Shown: piece by piece, positions 16,825 to 25,611 of the stretch
How the letters are laid out: each line of letters starts with the position of its first letter
How positions within the stretch are numbered: the first letter of the stretch is position 1
Origin: Dethiosulfovibrio peptidovorans DSM 11002
GTDB taxonomy: Bacteria; Synergistota; Synergistia; Synergistales; Dethiosulfovibrionaceae
Direction: 5' to 3'
Length of the DNA stretch: 64,000 nt
Assembly (NCBI RefSeq): GCF_000172975.1
Contig: NZ_ABTR02000001.1
Span: 684,001 to 748,000, forward strand
Program-made: the position numbers and the translations under genes
The notes under the pieces: model-generated
What the model saw: only the letters and a program-made list of their open reading frames with translations
Database searches by the model: none
What the model was told of the DNA's origin: nothing

Positions 16825-17346
16825 ATGTACGAAGACGACAACATCAAGGCAAACAAGGCAGAGGAACAGGACGAGATGGACGTTCAGGCGGACGAGTTCG
16901 TCACAGAGGAAGAGGAGCAGGATTTCGACAGCTGCTGCTGCGACTCCGACTACGACTCCTGCGAGGGAAAGAGCGAGAGCAAGGTTAAGAAATACGGCCT
17001 TCTCATTTTCGTAGTAGTGGTCTTCCTGGGACTTTTCTCCGGGATAATGCTCAGGCTCGATCGTCTCGAGGAACAGACTGCGGTCGCCAGACAGGACGCC
17101 ATAGCCTCTCAGGCTGCCGTGATGGAGTCCGCCAAGGCAATGGAAGCTCAGTTCGCCGAGGTCAAGGCCACCTTCGACAACATCGAGAGCCGCCTCGACG
17201 TTATCGCCAAGGCCAATACAGGTGCCGTAGAGGCCGTCGAGGATATGAAGACCCTCTACAAGTCCACCGACCAGCTCCTTCGGGAGACCCTGGTAGCCAG
17301 AGATCAGCTCATCAGAGAGATCATCAGCAACCTAAGGCTTCCCTAA
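16825..17346 (+). CDS. Acidic single-pass membrane protein with a Cys cluster
   Basis: This 173-residue protein is not recognised. Residues 1-55 are very acidic and hold four close cysteines in DSCCCDSDYDSC (about 36-47). A TM helix is at about 60-78 (YGLLIFVVVVFLGLFSGIML), followed by a coiled coil of about 90 residues (RLDRLEEQTAVARQDAIAS onward). The Lys-rich stretch before the helix puts the Cys-rich end in the cytoplasm and the coiled coil outside. The Cys cluster could hold a metal or take part in disulfide chemistry; this is inference. The ATG at 16825 follows AAAGGAG, and a strong terminator comes right after the stop. Confidence 0.72.
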   Translation: MYEDDNIKANKAEEQDEMDVQADEFVTEEEEQDFDSCCCDSDYDSCEGKSESKVKKYGLLIFVVVVFLGLFSGIMLRLDRLEEQTAVARQDAIASQAAVMESAKAMEAQFAEVKATFDNIESRLDVIAKANTGAVEAVEDMKTLYKSTDQLLRETLVARDQLIREIISNLRLP

Positions 17347-17356
17347 AAAAGAAAAA

Positions 17357-17391
17357 AACGGAGACCGATCGATCGGTCTCCGTTTTTTTTT
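17357..17391. terminator. Two-way terminator between convergent genes
   Basis: A perfect 12-base palindromic stem (CGGAGACCGATC and its complement) has seven A's on its left and nine T's on its right, so it can end transcripts from both the Cys-cluster gene and the acetyltransferase gene. Confidence 0.92.
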
Positions 17392-18170
17392 CAGCTTACC
17401 TGGCTGTCCTCGTCTCCCAGAAGAGAGGAATCTCCGAGAAAAGAGGATACCATCATGGATCGCCTTATCCCCTTGCCGTAACGGAGAAATAGGTCCGGTC
17501 CGGCCCTGTCCAGTTCGTAACCAACCGCTCCCATGGCGAGAACCCTGCGGTGATGCTCCACCTCTTCTGCCGGGATCCTCAGGTGGAGGGGTCTGGCTAT
17601 CACCATCGGGTCGTCCAGATCCTGCCAGGTGACGAACCTGGTGTGCCCTCCGTACAGTTTCTTACAGGAAACGACGTAGTATCCCTCTGCCAGGACGTTC
17701 TTCAGGCTAGCCCAGTTTCTGGGTGAGACGGTGGATATGACGTAACGCCTGGTGGAGGGGATGAAAGACCCCGATGCAGATATGAGCATCCGGTGAAGCC
17801 CGTTTCCACGAAAATCACTGTCCACCACCACTATATCCCTCATGGCGAACTGCTCCAGGCTCCAGCTGTCCAGATACGTCCCCTCCACTACCTTGAACAT
17901 ATCCTCCAATACCCAGGAAAAGACGCACAATGCCACCAAAAGGCCACCGGCCTTGACCCCGAGGGCGAACCCCTCTCCGGAGAGGTTTCTCTCTATGGAG
18001 TTCTCCGAGGCATATATATCTTCGTCGCCGACCTCCTCATATACCTTGGAATTCAAGGCCATTATCTCGTCGTAGTCCTCCATGCCTAAGCGGCATAATC
18101 TGGCCGGGATCGGCACGGAACTACCGTGACGATGAAGATAAAGAAGCTTTCTGTCTCTGTCGGACAGCAT
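17391..18170 (-). CDS. GNAT-family acetyltransferase
   Basis: This 259-residue cytoplasmic protein has a GNAT acyl-CoA fold at about 25-170. The acetyl-CoA motif A is readable as RDIVVVDSDFRGNGLHRMLI (V..DFRGNG.H), followed by ISTVSPRNWASLKNVLAEGY, the usual motif B helix that reaches 'N..S...N....G'. The C-terminal 80 residues are outside the core fold and include RPLHLRIPAEEVEHHRRVLA. The substrate is unknown. The ATG at 18170 follows GAGGAGGG. It stands alone between terminators. Confidence 0.75.
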   Translation of the reverse strand: MLSDRDRKLLYLHRHGSSVPIPARLCRLGMEDYDEIMALNSKVYEEVGDEDIYASENSIERNLSGEGFALGVKAGGLLVALCVFSWVLEDMFKVVEGTYLDSWSLEQFAMRDIVVVDSDFRGNGLHRMLISASGSFIPSTRRYVISTVSPRNWASLKNVLAEGYYVVSCKKLYGGHTRFVTWQDLDDPMVIARPLHLRIPAEEVEHHRRVLAMGAVGYELDRAGPDLFLRYGKGIRRSMMVSSFLGDSSLLGDEDSQVS

Positions 18171-18498
18171 GAGACATCCCTCCTCTGAGATGTTATCCCC
18201 GCAGGATGCGGAGCTGAATTTTCAATCTTCGATACAATAAAAGAGCCTAAACCCCTCGACTCCGAGGGAAAAACAGTCGATTTCGGGCGAACTCGATTTA
18301 CTTTCGACGGTAGAAAAATACGAGGTAGAAACAACTAACTGACAAAAGCCCGAGGAAAAGGGAGGGTGGGGCAACAATCGAGCGTAAAAAAGCTAAACTC
18401 CGATACAAGTATATCATATCGATATCCATATACAACAAAGCGACAGGGGAGCACTTGCATTTCGCAAGGCTCCCCTGTCGCTCACAAGCTATTCCGAT
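18171..18498. other. Intergenic region without a gene
   Basis: The left part, up to about 18310, should carry the promoter of the acetyltransferase gene, but I see no convincing pair of hexamers. It also holds a small self-complementary element (CCCTCGGAGTCGAGGG on the minus strand, near 18260). The middle (18320-18438) is A/T-rich and featureless. The right end is the ddl terminator. No reading frame here has a ribosome site. Confidence 0.6.
18439..18482 (-). terminator. Terminator of the proB-proA-ddl operon
   Basis: The stem AGCGACAGGGGAGC pairs with GCTCCCCTGTCGCT, with a further inner stem GCAAG/CTTGC region. It is followed on the minus strand by TTTGTTGT. It lies 16 bases after the ddl stop; the T-run is weak but the stem is very strong. 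Confidence 0.7.
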
Positions 18499-19425
18499 TC
18501 AACTGGAAAAAGACGCCATGGACTCCTCCACTATGTGGTCCAGCAGGTCGGGAAAGGAGAATCCCCCCGCCATGGCCGCCTTTGGAACCAGGCTGTTGGA
18601 GGTCATGCCGGGAACGGTGTTTATCTCCAAAACGAAGGGACGATTTTTGCCGTCCAGCCTTATGTCCACCCTGGAGTAGATGGAACACCCCGATACCCTG
18701 TGGGCTATCTCGGCGGAACGGGAGACCACCTCCACCACCGACGGCTCTAGATCCGCCGGAGAGACGTAACGGCTGCCCCCGCCGTACTTGGCCCTGTAAT
18801 CGTAGAACTCACCGTCGGGAAGGATCTCCACTATAGGGAAGGCCCTGGGGATCCCCCTGTCCTCCACCACAGTCACCGTCAGCTCCCTGCCAGCCACGTA
18901 GGCCTCCACCAAAGCCCTGTTCTCTAGCTCCCACGCGGAGCTAAGGGCCTTCCTCAATTCGTCCTCTTCGGAGACTATGTAGGTCGCCACTGTGCTTCCG
19001 CCGCAACATGGCTTTACCACCAAAGTCCCCCATTTGGAGAGAGCCTTCATAGGAGAGGACCCCTCACCGGGATGGACCGCCACTCCCCAAGGAACGTCTA
19101 GCCCCGCCGCCGCGAAGGCCCCTTTGGAGAGGGTCTTGTCCATCGCAACGGCACAGCCTGATGGCCCAGAACCGGTGTAGGGAACCCCCGCCATATCCAG
19201 CACCGCCTGGAGCCTGCCGTCCTCGCCCCATCCTCCGTGAAGGGCCACGAAACACAGTTCGGGACGATCGCCGGCCAGAAAGGAGAACAGGGCCTCAGGA
19301 GACGACAGATCCATCAGTTCGACCGAATGGCCCTTGGCCTTCAGCCCCTCGGCTACCTCCTTGCCGCTGTCCAGAGAGACGTTCCTCTCCGGAGAGTCTC
19401 CTCCGCACAGGACCGATATCCTCAT
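18499..19425 (-). CDS. ddl: D-alanine--D-alanine ligase
   Basis: Ddl makes the D-Ala-D-Ala end of the peptidoglycan precursor, using ATP, in the cytoplasm. The 308-residue ATP-grasp protein has LCGGDSPERNVSLDSG at the start (the Ser/Glu of the D-Ala site), LHGGWGEDGRLQAVLD, PYTGSGPSGCAVAMDK, the ATP loop VVKPCCGGSTVA, and the metal/product site FVLEINTVPGMTSNSL. The length is normal. The ATG follows GGAGGCTCT. It is the last gene of proB-proA-ddl, 8 bases after proA. Confidence 0.95.
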   Translation of the reverse strand: MRISVLCGGDSPERNVSLDSGKEVAEGLKAKGHSVELMDLSSPEALFSFLAGDRPELCFVALHGGWGEDGRLQAVLDMAGVPYTGSGPSGCAVAMDKTLSKGAFAAAGLDVPWGVAVHPGEGSSPMKALSKWGTLVVKPCCGGSTVATYIVSEEDELRKALSSAWELENRALVEAYVAGRELTVTVVEDRGIPRAFPIVEILPDGEFYDYRAKYGGGSRYVSPADLEPSVVEVVSRSAEIAHRVSGCSIYSRVDIRLDGKNRPFVLEINTVPGMTSNSLVPKAAMAGGFSFPDLLDHIVEESMASFSS

Positions 19426-19433
19426 AGAGCCTC

Positions 19434-20678
19434 CTACGACCTTATCTGGCCCGATCCGGAGACTCGGAACTTGACCGTGGTAAGCTGTTCCACCCCCATA
19501 GGACCCCTGGCGTGAAGTTTCTGGGTGCTTATGCCCATCTCGGCACCTAAACCGAAGACCGCTCCGTCGGTGAACCTGGTAGAGGCGTTGACATAGACCG
19601 CCGCGGCGTCCACTCCGTCCAGGAACCGTCTGGAATTGCCGTAATCTCTGGTCACTATGGCCTCGCTGTGCCCCGAGCCGTGAAGGTGGATGTGATCCAT
19701 AGCCTGGTCCAGGGAGTCGACCATCTTGATCGAAAGGATCAGAGCCAGATATTCGGTGTCCCAGTCGTCATCTACGGCGGAGTTCATCGGCACTACCTTC
19801 CTGACCCTATCGTCGCCCCGAAGCTCCACTCCCGCCTCCTCCATCGCCTTTACCAGGGGAGGCAGGAACCGGGACGCCACGTCGGAATGGACCAGAAGGG
19901 TCTCTATGCTGTTGCAGACCGAGGGCCTCTGAGCCTTGGCGTTTACGGCTATCCTGACGGCCATATCCACGTCGGCCGAGCTATCCACGTAGAGATGACA
20001 GAGTCCCATGCCTGTCATTATCACCGGAACCTTGGCGTGCTGTTTTACCGCGGCCTTCAGGCCCTTTCCTCCCCTCGGTATGAGGACGTCCAAAGAATCC
20101 AAGGCCATGAGGGCCTGGGTCGCCTCCCTACCGGGATCGTCCAACAGCTGGACCGCTCCGGCGGGGAAACCGACATTCCCGAGGGCCTTTCCGATCGCGT
20201 CGGCTATGGCCCTGTTGGAGTGGTATGCTTCCTTGCCGCCTCTCAATATCACGGCGTTTCCCGACTTTAGGCAGAGTCCCGCCGCATCGGCGGTAACGTT
20301 GGGGCGGGACTCGTATATCATCCCTATGACCCCGAGGGGAACCCTGACCCGGGATATCTCCAGGCCATCCTCGTTTATATAGCTGCCAAGACCGGCCCCT
20401 ATCGGATCCGGCAACACCGCTATCTGCTCGAGCCCCACCGCCATGGACTCTATCCTCCTGTCGTCCAGAGTCAGCCGCTCCAGAAGAGGCTCGGACAGAC
20501 CGGCCTTCCGGCCCTCCTCCAAATCCAAGCCGTTGGCCTCCACGATGGGATCCCGGCGGGAACGGATGGACGAGGCCATCTCCCTCAGGGCTCGATCCTT
20601 CTCCTTCCTCCCAGCCAGGGCAAGGCTTCTAGCCGCCTCCCGAGCGGAGAGTCCCATCGATTTCAATTTATTTTCCAC
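19434..20678 (-). CDS. proA: Gamma-glutamyl phosphate reductase
   Basis: ProA reduces gamma-glutamyl phosphate to glutamate semialdehyde with NADPH, the second step of proline synthesis. The 414-residue protein has the aldehyde-dehydrogenase fold with VPLGVIGMIYESRPNVT, LKSGNAVILRGGKEA, the substrate loop DVLIPRGGKGL, and the active-site Cys in KAQRPSVCNSIETLLVH; the end is FGLGAEMGISTQKLHARGPMG. The start is a GTG at 20678, 8 bases after GGAGG. It lies 26 bases after proB. No proC is in the window. Confidence 0.96.
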   Translation of the reverse strand: MENKLKSMGLSAREAARSLALAGRKEKDRALREMASSIRSRRDPIVEANGLDLEEGRKAGLSEPLLERLTLDDRRIESMAVGLEQIAVLPDPIGAGLGSYINEDGLEISRVRVPLGVIGMIYESRPNVTADAAGLCLKSGNAVILRGGKEAYHSNRAIADAIGKALGNVGFPAGAVQLLDDPGREATQALMALDSLDVLIPRGGKGLKAAVKQHAKVPVIMTGMGLCHLYVDSSADVDMAVRIAVNAKAQRPSVCNSIETLLVHSDVASRFLPPLVKAMEEAGVELRGDDRVRKVVPMNSAVDDDWDTEYLALILSIKMVDSLDQAMDHIHLHGSGHSEAIVTRDYGNSRRFLDGVDAAAVYVNASTRFTDGAVFGLGAEMGISTQKLHARGPMGVEQLTTVKFRVSGSGQIRS

Positions 20679-20704
20679 TTTTCATACCTCCAAAAATAAG
20701 ACGT

Positions 20705-21826
20705 TCACAAAACGGCGAGATTGTCCCTGTGGACCACCTCGTCGAAGTCCTTGTCTCCCAGAAGATCGGCGATCTCCTCGCTCTGATGCCCCAATATGGC
20801 CAGTATCTCCGAGCTATCGTAGTTGGAGAGCCCTCGGGCCACCTCGTCTCCCTTGATTTCCTGGATGGAGACGATATGCCCCCTGGAGAACTCGCCTCTG
20901 ACCGCTATTACCCCCGAGGGCAGAAGACTTCCGCCACCCTCTGTGAGGGCTTCTACGGCACCGTCGTCTATGACGAGAACCCCCTGAGGTCTCGCCCCAG
21001 AGGCGATCCACTGCTTCCTGGCGTGTCTGCCGGTCTGATAGGGCACGAACAGAGTGCCGAGTTCCTCCCCCTCCAGGATCCTCCGGGTAATCCTGTCCTC
21101 TCCCCCGCTGGCTATCACCATCGGTATCCCCGCCGGAAGGGCTATATCCGCCGCGGCCAGCTTGGTGTACATCCCTCCGCTGGCGAAGCTTGACCCCCTG
21201 CCGGTGGAGTTGGCCCTGATCTCATCGGAGATATCGGACACCACCGACAGTCTGGTGGCGTCCGGATGTTCCTTCGGATTACGATCGTACAGGCCGTCTA
21301 TATCGGACAGTATTACCAGCAGATCGGCCTGAACCGCCACCGCGACCAGTGCGGACAGGGTATCGTTATCGCCGAACTTGATCTCGTCGACGGCCACGGT
21401 ATCGTTTTCGTTTATTATCGGCACGACTCCCAGCTCCAGAAGCCCGCACAGAGTGTTCCTGACGTTAAGATATCTATGTCTATCGTCGAAGGCGTCCCTG
21501 GTCAGAAGGACCTGTCCGACGTTCTGACCGTACTCTCCGAAGAACTTCTCGTACATCTGCATCAAAGATGCCTGACCTACCGCCGCCAGGGCCTGTTTCA
21601 TGGGAAGAGTCGACGGTCGCTCCCTGAGGCCCATCCGCCCCACCCCGGCTCCTACGGCACCGGAGCTTATCAGAAGCACGTCCTTGCCCTGATTGTGCAG
21701 GTCCGAAAGGGCTCTTGCCAGACGCTCCATCCGGAGAAGGTTGAGTTTTCCCGTCGGATGGGTGATCGTGCTTGTTCCCACCTTTACCACTATCCTGCGG
21801 CAATCCCTAAGATCCGATCTGTCCAT
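20705..21826 (-). CDS. proB: Glutamate 5-kinase with PUA domain
   Basis: ProB phosphorylates glutamate, the first and normally proline-inhibited step of proline synthesis. The 373-residue protein has the amino-acid-kinase core (IVVKVGTSTITHPTGKL, LISSGAVGAGVGRMG, VVPIINENDTVAVDEIKFGDND, SDIDGLYDRNP) and a C-terminal PUA domain from about residue 285 (VLVIDDGAVEALTEGGGSLL). The loop usually written GTGGMxTK reads ASGGMYTK here. I chose the ATG at 21826, spaced from GGGGTG; a GTG at 21835 overlaps that site. It is the first gene of proB-proA-ddl. Confidence 0.96.
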   Translation of the reverse strand: MDRSDLRDCRRIVVKVGTSTITHPTGKLNLLRMERLARALSDLHNQGKDVLLISSGAVGAGVGRMGLRERPSTLPMKQALAAVGQASLMQMYEKFFGEYGQNVGQVLLTRDAFDDRHRYLNVRNTLCGLLELGVVPIINENDTVAVDEIKFGDNDTLSALVAVAVQADLLVILSDIDGLYDRNPKEHPDATRLSVVSDISDEIRANSTGRGSSFASGGMYTKLAAADIALPAGIPMVIASGGEDRITRRILEGEELGTLFVPYQTGRHARKQWIASGARPQGVLVIDDGAVEALTEGGGSLLPSGVIAVRGEFSRGHIVSIQEIKGDEVARGLSNYDSSEILAILGHQSEEIADLLGDKDFDEVVHRDNLAVL

Positions 21827-21884
21827 GGTTTTCACCCCAATGGTTTTAAATATGTCGCGATGATGAAATTATACACCTCTACGG

Positions 21885-21917
21885 AAAAGGGGAGAGAGGC
21901 GCAATCCCCCTCTCCCC
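21885..21917 (-). terminator. Terminator of the AsmA/TamB-like gene
   Basis: The stem GGGGAGAGG/CCTCTCTCCCC with a short loop is followed on the minus strand by TTTTCC, 30 bases after the stop and before proB. Confidence 0.75.
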
Positions 21918-21946
21918 CTCTAAAGATAGAAGACACCGGAAAGACG

Positions 21947-24900
21947 TCAGTCCTTGCCGCCTCCCAGTATACCCTGAAGGAGCTTCCCCGCCTCTTCCTC
22001 GACGGCCTCCTTCAGCTGGTCCTCCAGCTTCTTGGGCTGAGAAGGCTCTTTAACGTCCTCGGAGACACCGGAGACGACGTCTTTAGGAACCGAGGGGAGT
22101 ACCTTCTCCGCAGGAGCGGCCTCGGTCTTCTCCGGAGCTATCTTGGAGGGACCTACCTTGAGATCCTTTATGGACGAAGAGTCCATGGTGCCGGCGACTC
22201 GGAAGGAGACATCCCTGAAATCATCCTTGGCGATGCCCTGCTGGGCTCCACCTAAGACCCCTCCTACCACAGCGGCCAGGGTTCCGACTCCGCCACCGGC
22301 CAGACCACCGATACCGGCTCCAACAGCAGCGTTGAGGAGCTTGACGTTGACCTCTCCGGAGCAGGACAGATTCAGCTTCTTATCCGGACCGACCGTCCCG
22401 ACAACAGCCATGGTCCTGTATATCCGGTCGCCCTCTCTGGCGGTGACCAGGGTTCCCTTGTCCAGGTGTAGCACCGTGTCCACCACTCTAAAATCGCCGT
22501 GCCCCTTGGCGTAGGAGATGCCGTCGGAACCGTGAAGCGACGCCGCTATATCGGCTATGGGGAAGCCAATCAGCTTACCTCCTCCGAGGTCAAGGGTCCC
22601 CTTTCCCTTCATGGCGAAGGGACTCAGAACGCCTGACGCGGAAAAATTAGCCTTGGCCGTTCCCGTCACCGTTCCCTTGGTACCGGCGAAATCCTTTATG
22701 AGAGGAGCCACGTCGGTTCCGGACAGGGAGACCTTCTTGGAGAACTTCATGGTAGCTAGATCGATCCATCCCGAGCTGCTCACCTTTCCTCCGTACAGTT
22801 CGGCGGTGGCTTCTGATACATCCAGCTTGGTCCCAGCCAACTTGAGAGGACAGTTCAGGTTCTTGATCGCCATGTTCATGACCGTGAGGGAAGGAGACTT
22901 GACGTATCCCGATCCGCTACCCTTATCTCCCTCGAAGGTTCCCTTGAAGACCACGGAAAGCTTGCCCCCTATTCCGTAGGCATCGGCATCCACTATATCC
23001 TTGGTAGCCTTGGAGAGATCCAGGTCCGGCCCGGAAAGCTCGAAACTACCCTTGGGCACCGATCCAGAGGCGTCCATATTTCCCTTGAGGGACAGAGGAC
23101 TTCCTCCCACCGAGGCGACCGCCTCCTTGAGATCCACCACTCCGTCTTTATAGACCAGAGAGGCCGATACCCCGTCGACTCCGACTCCCCAGGCCACGAC
23201 CTTGGGGCTGGACAGAGCCATGGATACCTCCGGAGAGCCGGCGGGGCCTTTTGCCCTTACGGTACCGGAAACGGCTGCCTTGAGAGGCAGGTCGACGGCC
23301 TTCTCCAACATTATCTTCGAACCCTCCAGAGCCAGGTCCAAAACGGGACCATCCACCAGAGATATCGAGCCCGACGCCTCCACGGAGCCGCCGGAGACCA
23401 TCGCCGAGCCCCTGGAGACCTTGAGAGCCGACGAATCGCCGGTAAGACCTAGGTCTACCTTCTCCACCGGCACACCCGCCAGGGAAAGTTTTCCCGAAGA
23501 CAGTGCCAAGTCCACCCCGAGGCCGTCCAGAGGGCCGTCGAGGTTCAACGAACCGTCGATCAACCCGGATAGAAGGCCGCTGGGCAGGTCGAATCCGGCA
23601 GCCACCTTGGCGAGGTCCAGACCGCCCAGTTTCCCCTTCATGGAAAGCTTAGGCGACTTGCCTCCGGTCGAGACCAGACCGGAAGCTGTGATAGGAGCTC
23701 CGAACCACTCTGCCTTGGCGGATGGGATCTCCAGGTCGGAGCCCTTCAGTGCAAAGTTGACCGACGGCTTGCCTATGGTCTGGCCGAAGCCTGAAAGAGA
23801 GGGCGAGCTCACCTTACCCTTGATAGAGGGGCCGGCCAAAGGCCCCTTGACCGTCACGTCCAGGTCAAGATCCCCTTTCACAGGTATATCCGCACCGGAG
23901 AGGGCCGCCACCAGTTTGGTGGACACCTTTCTGGCCTTCAGAAGCAGGTCGGCCTGGGGGGAGTCGCCCATGAAGGAAACTGTGCCCTCGAGATAGGCCG
24001 GCTGCCCCTGGAGAACCGTCTTTGACGACAGCTTGGCCACCCCTTTGGGATCCATGACCACCGAGATCCAACTCTGGGAAAGGGTCTGCCCCCAGAGGGA
24101 AAGGCTCTCGGCCCGAGCCTTAACGGTGCCCTTCAACCCGTCCACCGGGCCGCTGAGATCCACCGCTACTGAATCGATCACCCCGGAGACCTCCTTGGGA
24201 ATCTGGGAATAGGTGCCTCTGAGCTTGCCCAGATCGGCATCGGAGGCGTCCAACTTGACTGTCACCTTAGGCTTGCCAGGTCCGAAAAGAGCGGAAAGAC
24301 CTCCCGAAAGTGGAACCCCCGCCACGGCAGCCTTCAGAGACGAGACCTCCATGGACATATCCTGATAGCTCCAGTTACCCTTTAAATCCGAGACCGGAAC
24401 CGAGGCCAGCTTGCCGTCGAAGCCCATCGTTCCGGAGAGAACGGGAGCGGTCAAAGAGCCCCCGGCCTTTACGGTAAGGGAAGCCGATCCCGCCATACCT
24501 CCGTCTGCCAGAGGAGGCCACAACTTGGCCAGTTCCTCCAGCCTTAGCCCGTCGACGGTGCCGTCAGCGGCCAGGTCGGGCAGCAGATCGCCCTTAACCG
24601 ACACTGTGCCGGAACCGACCGACAGCTTGGAGGATTCGATTGTAGCTATCGATCCTCCGTAAAGAGCGGCGATATCGCCCTTGACGGGAAGCCCCAGATA
24701 AGACAGATCGAGCTTCAACCCTAAGTTCAGAAGCTCTCCCTGGTTTAAGGCGGCGGATAGCAGAGATATCTCGAGGTCTCCTCCTGGCAAAGCCAAGGAC
24801 GAATCCTTGAGCTCGACTGTCTCCACTGGTATGGAAGATGGCTCGCTCCCCTCCGACCTCGGAAGACCTTCGACCAAGGCCTGAATCTGGTCCGGATCGG

Positions 24901-25219
24901 TATCCAGTCCGACCAGAGAAAGACGCCTGACCAGGGCTCCCCTTCCAAGAATTCCCATCAGATTGGTCTTGATTTCTATAGAGGGGACCTTTAACGAATA
25001 CTCTCCGTCCTTCACGATATCCAAGTTCCGGATATCGTATCCCTTGACCGGGTTGCCCGAGACCTCTCCCATGGAGACCTTAGCCTCCAGAGTCTGAGAG
25101 AGTATCTTGGTAGCCTGGCTCTTGACGACCCCCGTACCGAGGTCGGTCACGGCCAGCAAAAATCCGGCCGCGACTACGAGAATAGCTAACGAAAGTCCGA
25201 CAGCGGTTTTTTTACTCAT
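21947..25219 (-). CDS. AsmA/TamB-like envelope protein
   Basis: This 1090-residue protein has one N-terminal anchor (about 6-28) and a very long repetitive part made of short amphipathic beta-strands rich in Gly, Ser, Leu and Lys, in blocks such as GSLNLDGPLDGLGVDLAL. This is the pattern of AsmA/TamB/YhdP proteins, which bridge inner and outer membrane and carry phospholipids or help outer-membrane assembly. Near the end (about 961-995) there is a Gly-zipper stretch (AAVGAGIGGLAGGGVGTLAA), unusual for the family, then a Pro/Lys/Glu linker and a last amphipathic helix. No Omp85-type partner gene is adjacent. The ATG follows AAGGAGGG. It supports a diderm envelope. Confidence 0.82.
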   Translation of the reverse strand: MSKKTAVGLSLAILVVAAGFLLAVTDLGTGVVKSQATKILSQTLEAKVSMGEVSGNPVKGYDIRNLDIVKDGEYSLKVPSIEIKTNLMGILGRGALVRRLSLVGLDTDPDQIQALVEGLPRSEGSEPSSIPVETVELKDSSLALPGGDLEISLLSAALNQGELLNLGLKLDLSYLGLPVKGDIAALYGGSIATIESSKLSVGSGTVSVKGDLLPDLAADGTVDGLRLEELAKLWPPLADGGMAGSASLTVKAGGSLTAPVLSGTMGFDGKLASVPVSDLKGNWSYQDMSMEVSSLKAAVAGVPLSGGLSALFGPGKPKVTVKLDASDADLGKLRGTYSQIPKEVSGVIDSVAVDLSGPVDGLKGTVKARAESLSLWGQTLSQSWISVVMDPKGVAKLSSKTVLQGQPAYLEGTVSFMGDSPQADLLLKARKVSTKLVAALSGADIPVKGDLDLDVTVKGPLAGPSIKGKVSSPSLSGFGQTIGKPSVNFALKGSDLEIPSAKAEWFGAPITASGLVSTGGKSPKLSMKGKLGGLDLAKVAAGFDLPSGLLSGLIDGSLNLDGPLDGLGVDLALSSGKLSLAGVPVEKVDLGLTGDSSALKVSRGSAMVSGGSVEASGSISLVDGPVLDLALEGSKIMLEKAVDLPLKAAVSGTVRAKGPAGSPEVSMALSSPKVVAWGVGVDGVSASLVYKDGVVDLKEAVASVGGSPLSLKGNMDASGSVPKGSFELSGPDLDLSKATKDIVDADAYGIGGKLSVVFKGTFEGDKGSGSGYVKSPSLTVMNMAIKNLNCPLKLAGTKLDVSEATAELYGGKVSSSGWIDLATMKFSKKVSLSGTDVAPLIKDFAGTKGTVTGTAKANFSASGVLSPFAMKGKGTLDLGGGKLIGFPIADIAASLHGSDGISYAKGHGDFRVVDTVLHLDKGTLVTAREGDRIYRTMAVVGTVGPDKKLNLSCSGEVNVKLLNAAVGAGIGGLAGGGVGTLAAVVGGVLGGAQQGIAKDDFRDVSFRVAGTMDSSSIKDLKVGPSKIAPEKTEAAPAEKVLPSVPKDVVSGVSEDVKEPSQPKKLEDQLKEAVEEEAGKLLQGILGGGKD

Positions 25220-25338
25220 TTCACACCCTCCTTATGTCTATCGTGCTGCTCCGAGTATAGCACGACGACGTAACGAAAGCGTTGACCACCGGGGCTCTCT
25301 GTTATAGGATGAACTTAAATCGGGGGGGTGTTCCGGAG

Positions 25339-25611
25339 ATGTCTCAGAACGAAAAAGACAAAAAAGAAGAGAACAAAAAGAAGGTCTTCGAAGAGGTGGC
25401 AGGAGCCACCAAGTACTGTCCAGTCACCTTCCAGGCGGACATAAGAGAGGCCGAAGAGAACGAGCTGGTAAGACAGGCGGAGGAAAAGCTGTTCCTCCAC
25501 AACATAGAGGTGGCGGACAAACTTCACAATATCTCGCTGGATCTATCCCTGGACGATCTGATGGGCGACGATACCTCGGAGGAAGAAAAAGACGAAAAGG
25601 AGGAGGCCTAG
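25339..25611 (+). CDS. Small acidic/charged cytoplasmic protein, unknown
   Basis: This 90-residue protein is not recognised. Both ends are Lys/Glu-rich (SQNEKDKKEENKKK and DDTSEEEKDEKEEA); the centre, GATKYCPVTFQADIREAEENE onward, is probably helical, with LFLHNIEVADKLHNISLDLS. It has one Cys and no membrane segment. The start is uncertain: ATG 25339 has GGAG almost against it, while a run of seven G's lies 8-14 bases upstream. A TTGACC/TATAGG pair at 25282-25308 has a short 15-base spacer. It is divergent from the AsmA-like gene, and its stop overlaps that of dapF by four bases. Confidence 0.6.
   Translation: MSQNEKDKKEENKKKVFEEVAGATKYCPVTFQADIREAEENELVRQAEEKLFLHNIEVADKLHNISLDLSLDDLMGDDTSEEEKDEKEEA

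Noticed and set aside
21241-22255. Plus-strand frame spanning the proB start and the end of the AsmA-like gene
   Set aside because: It crosses two supported genes and a terminator and has no ribosome site.
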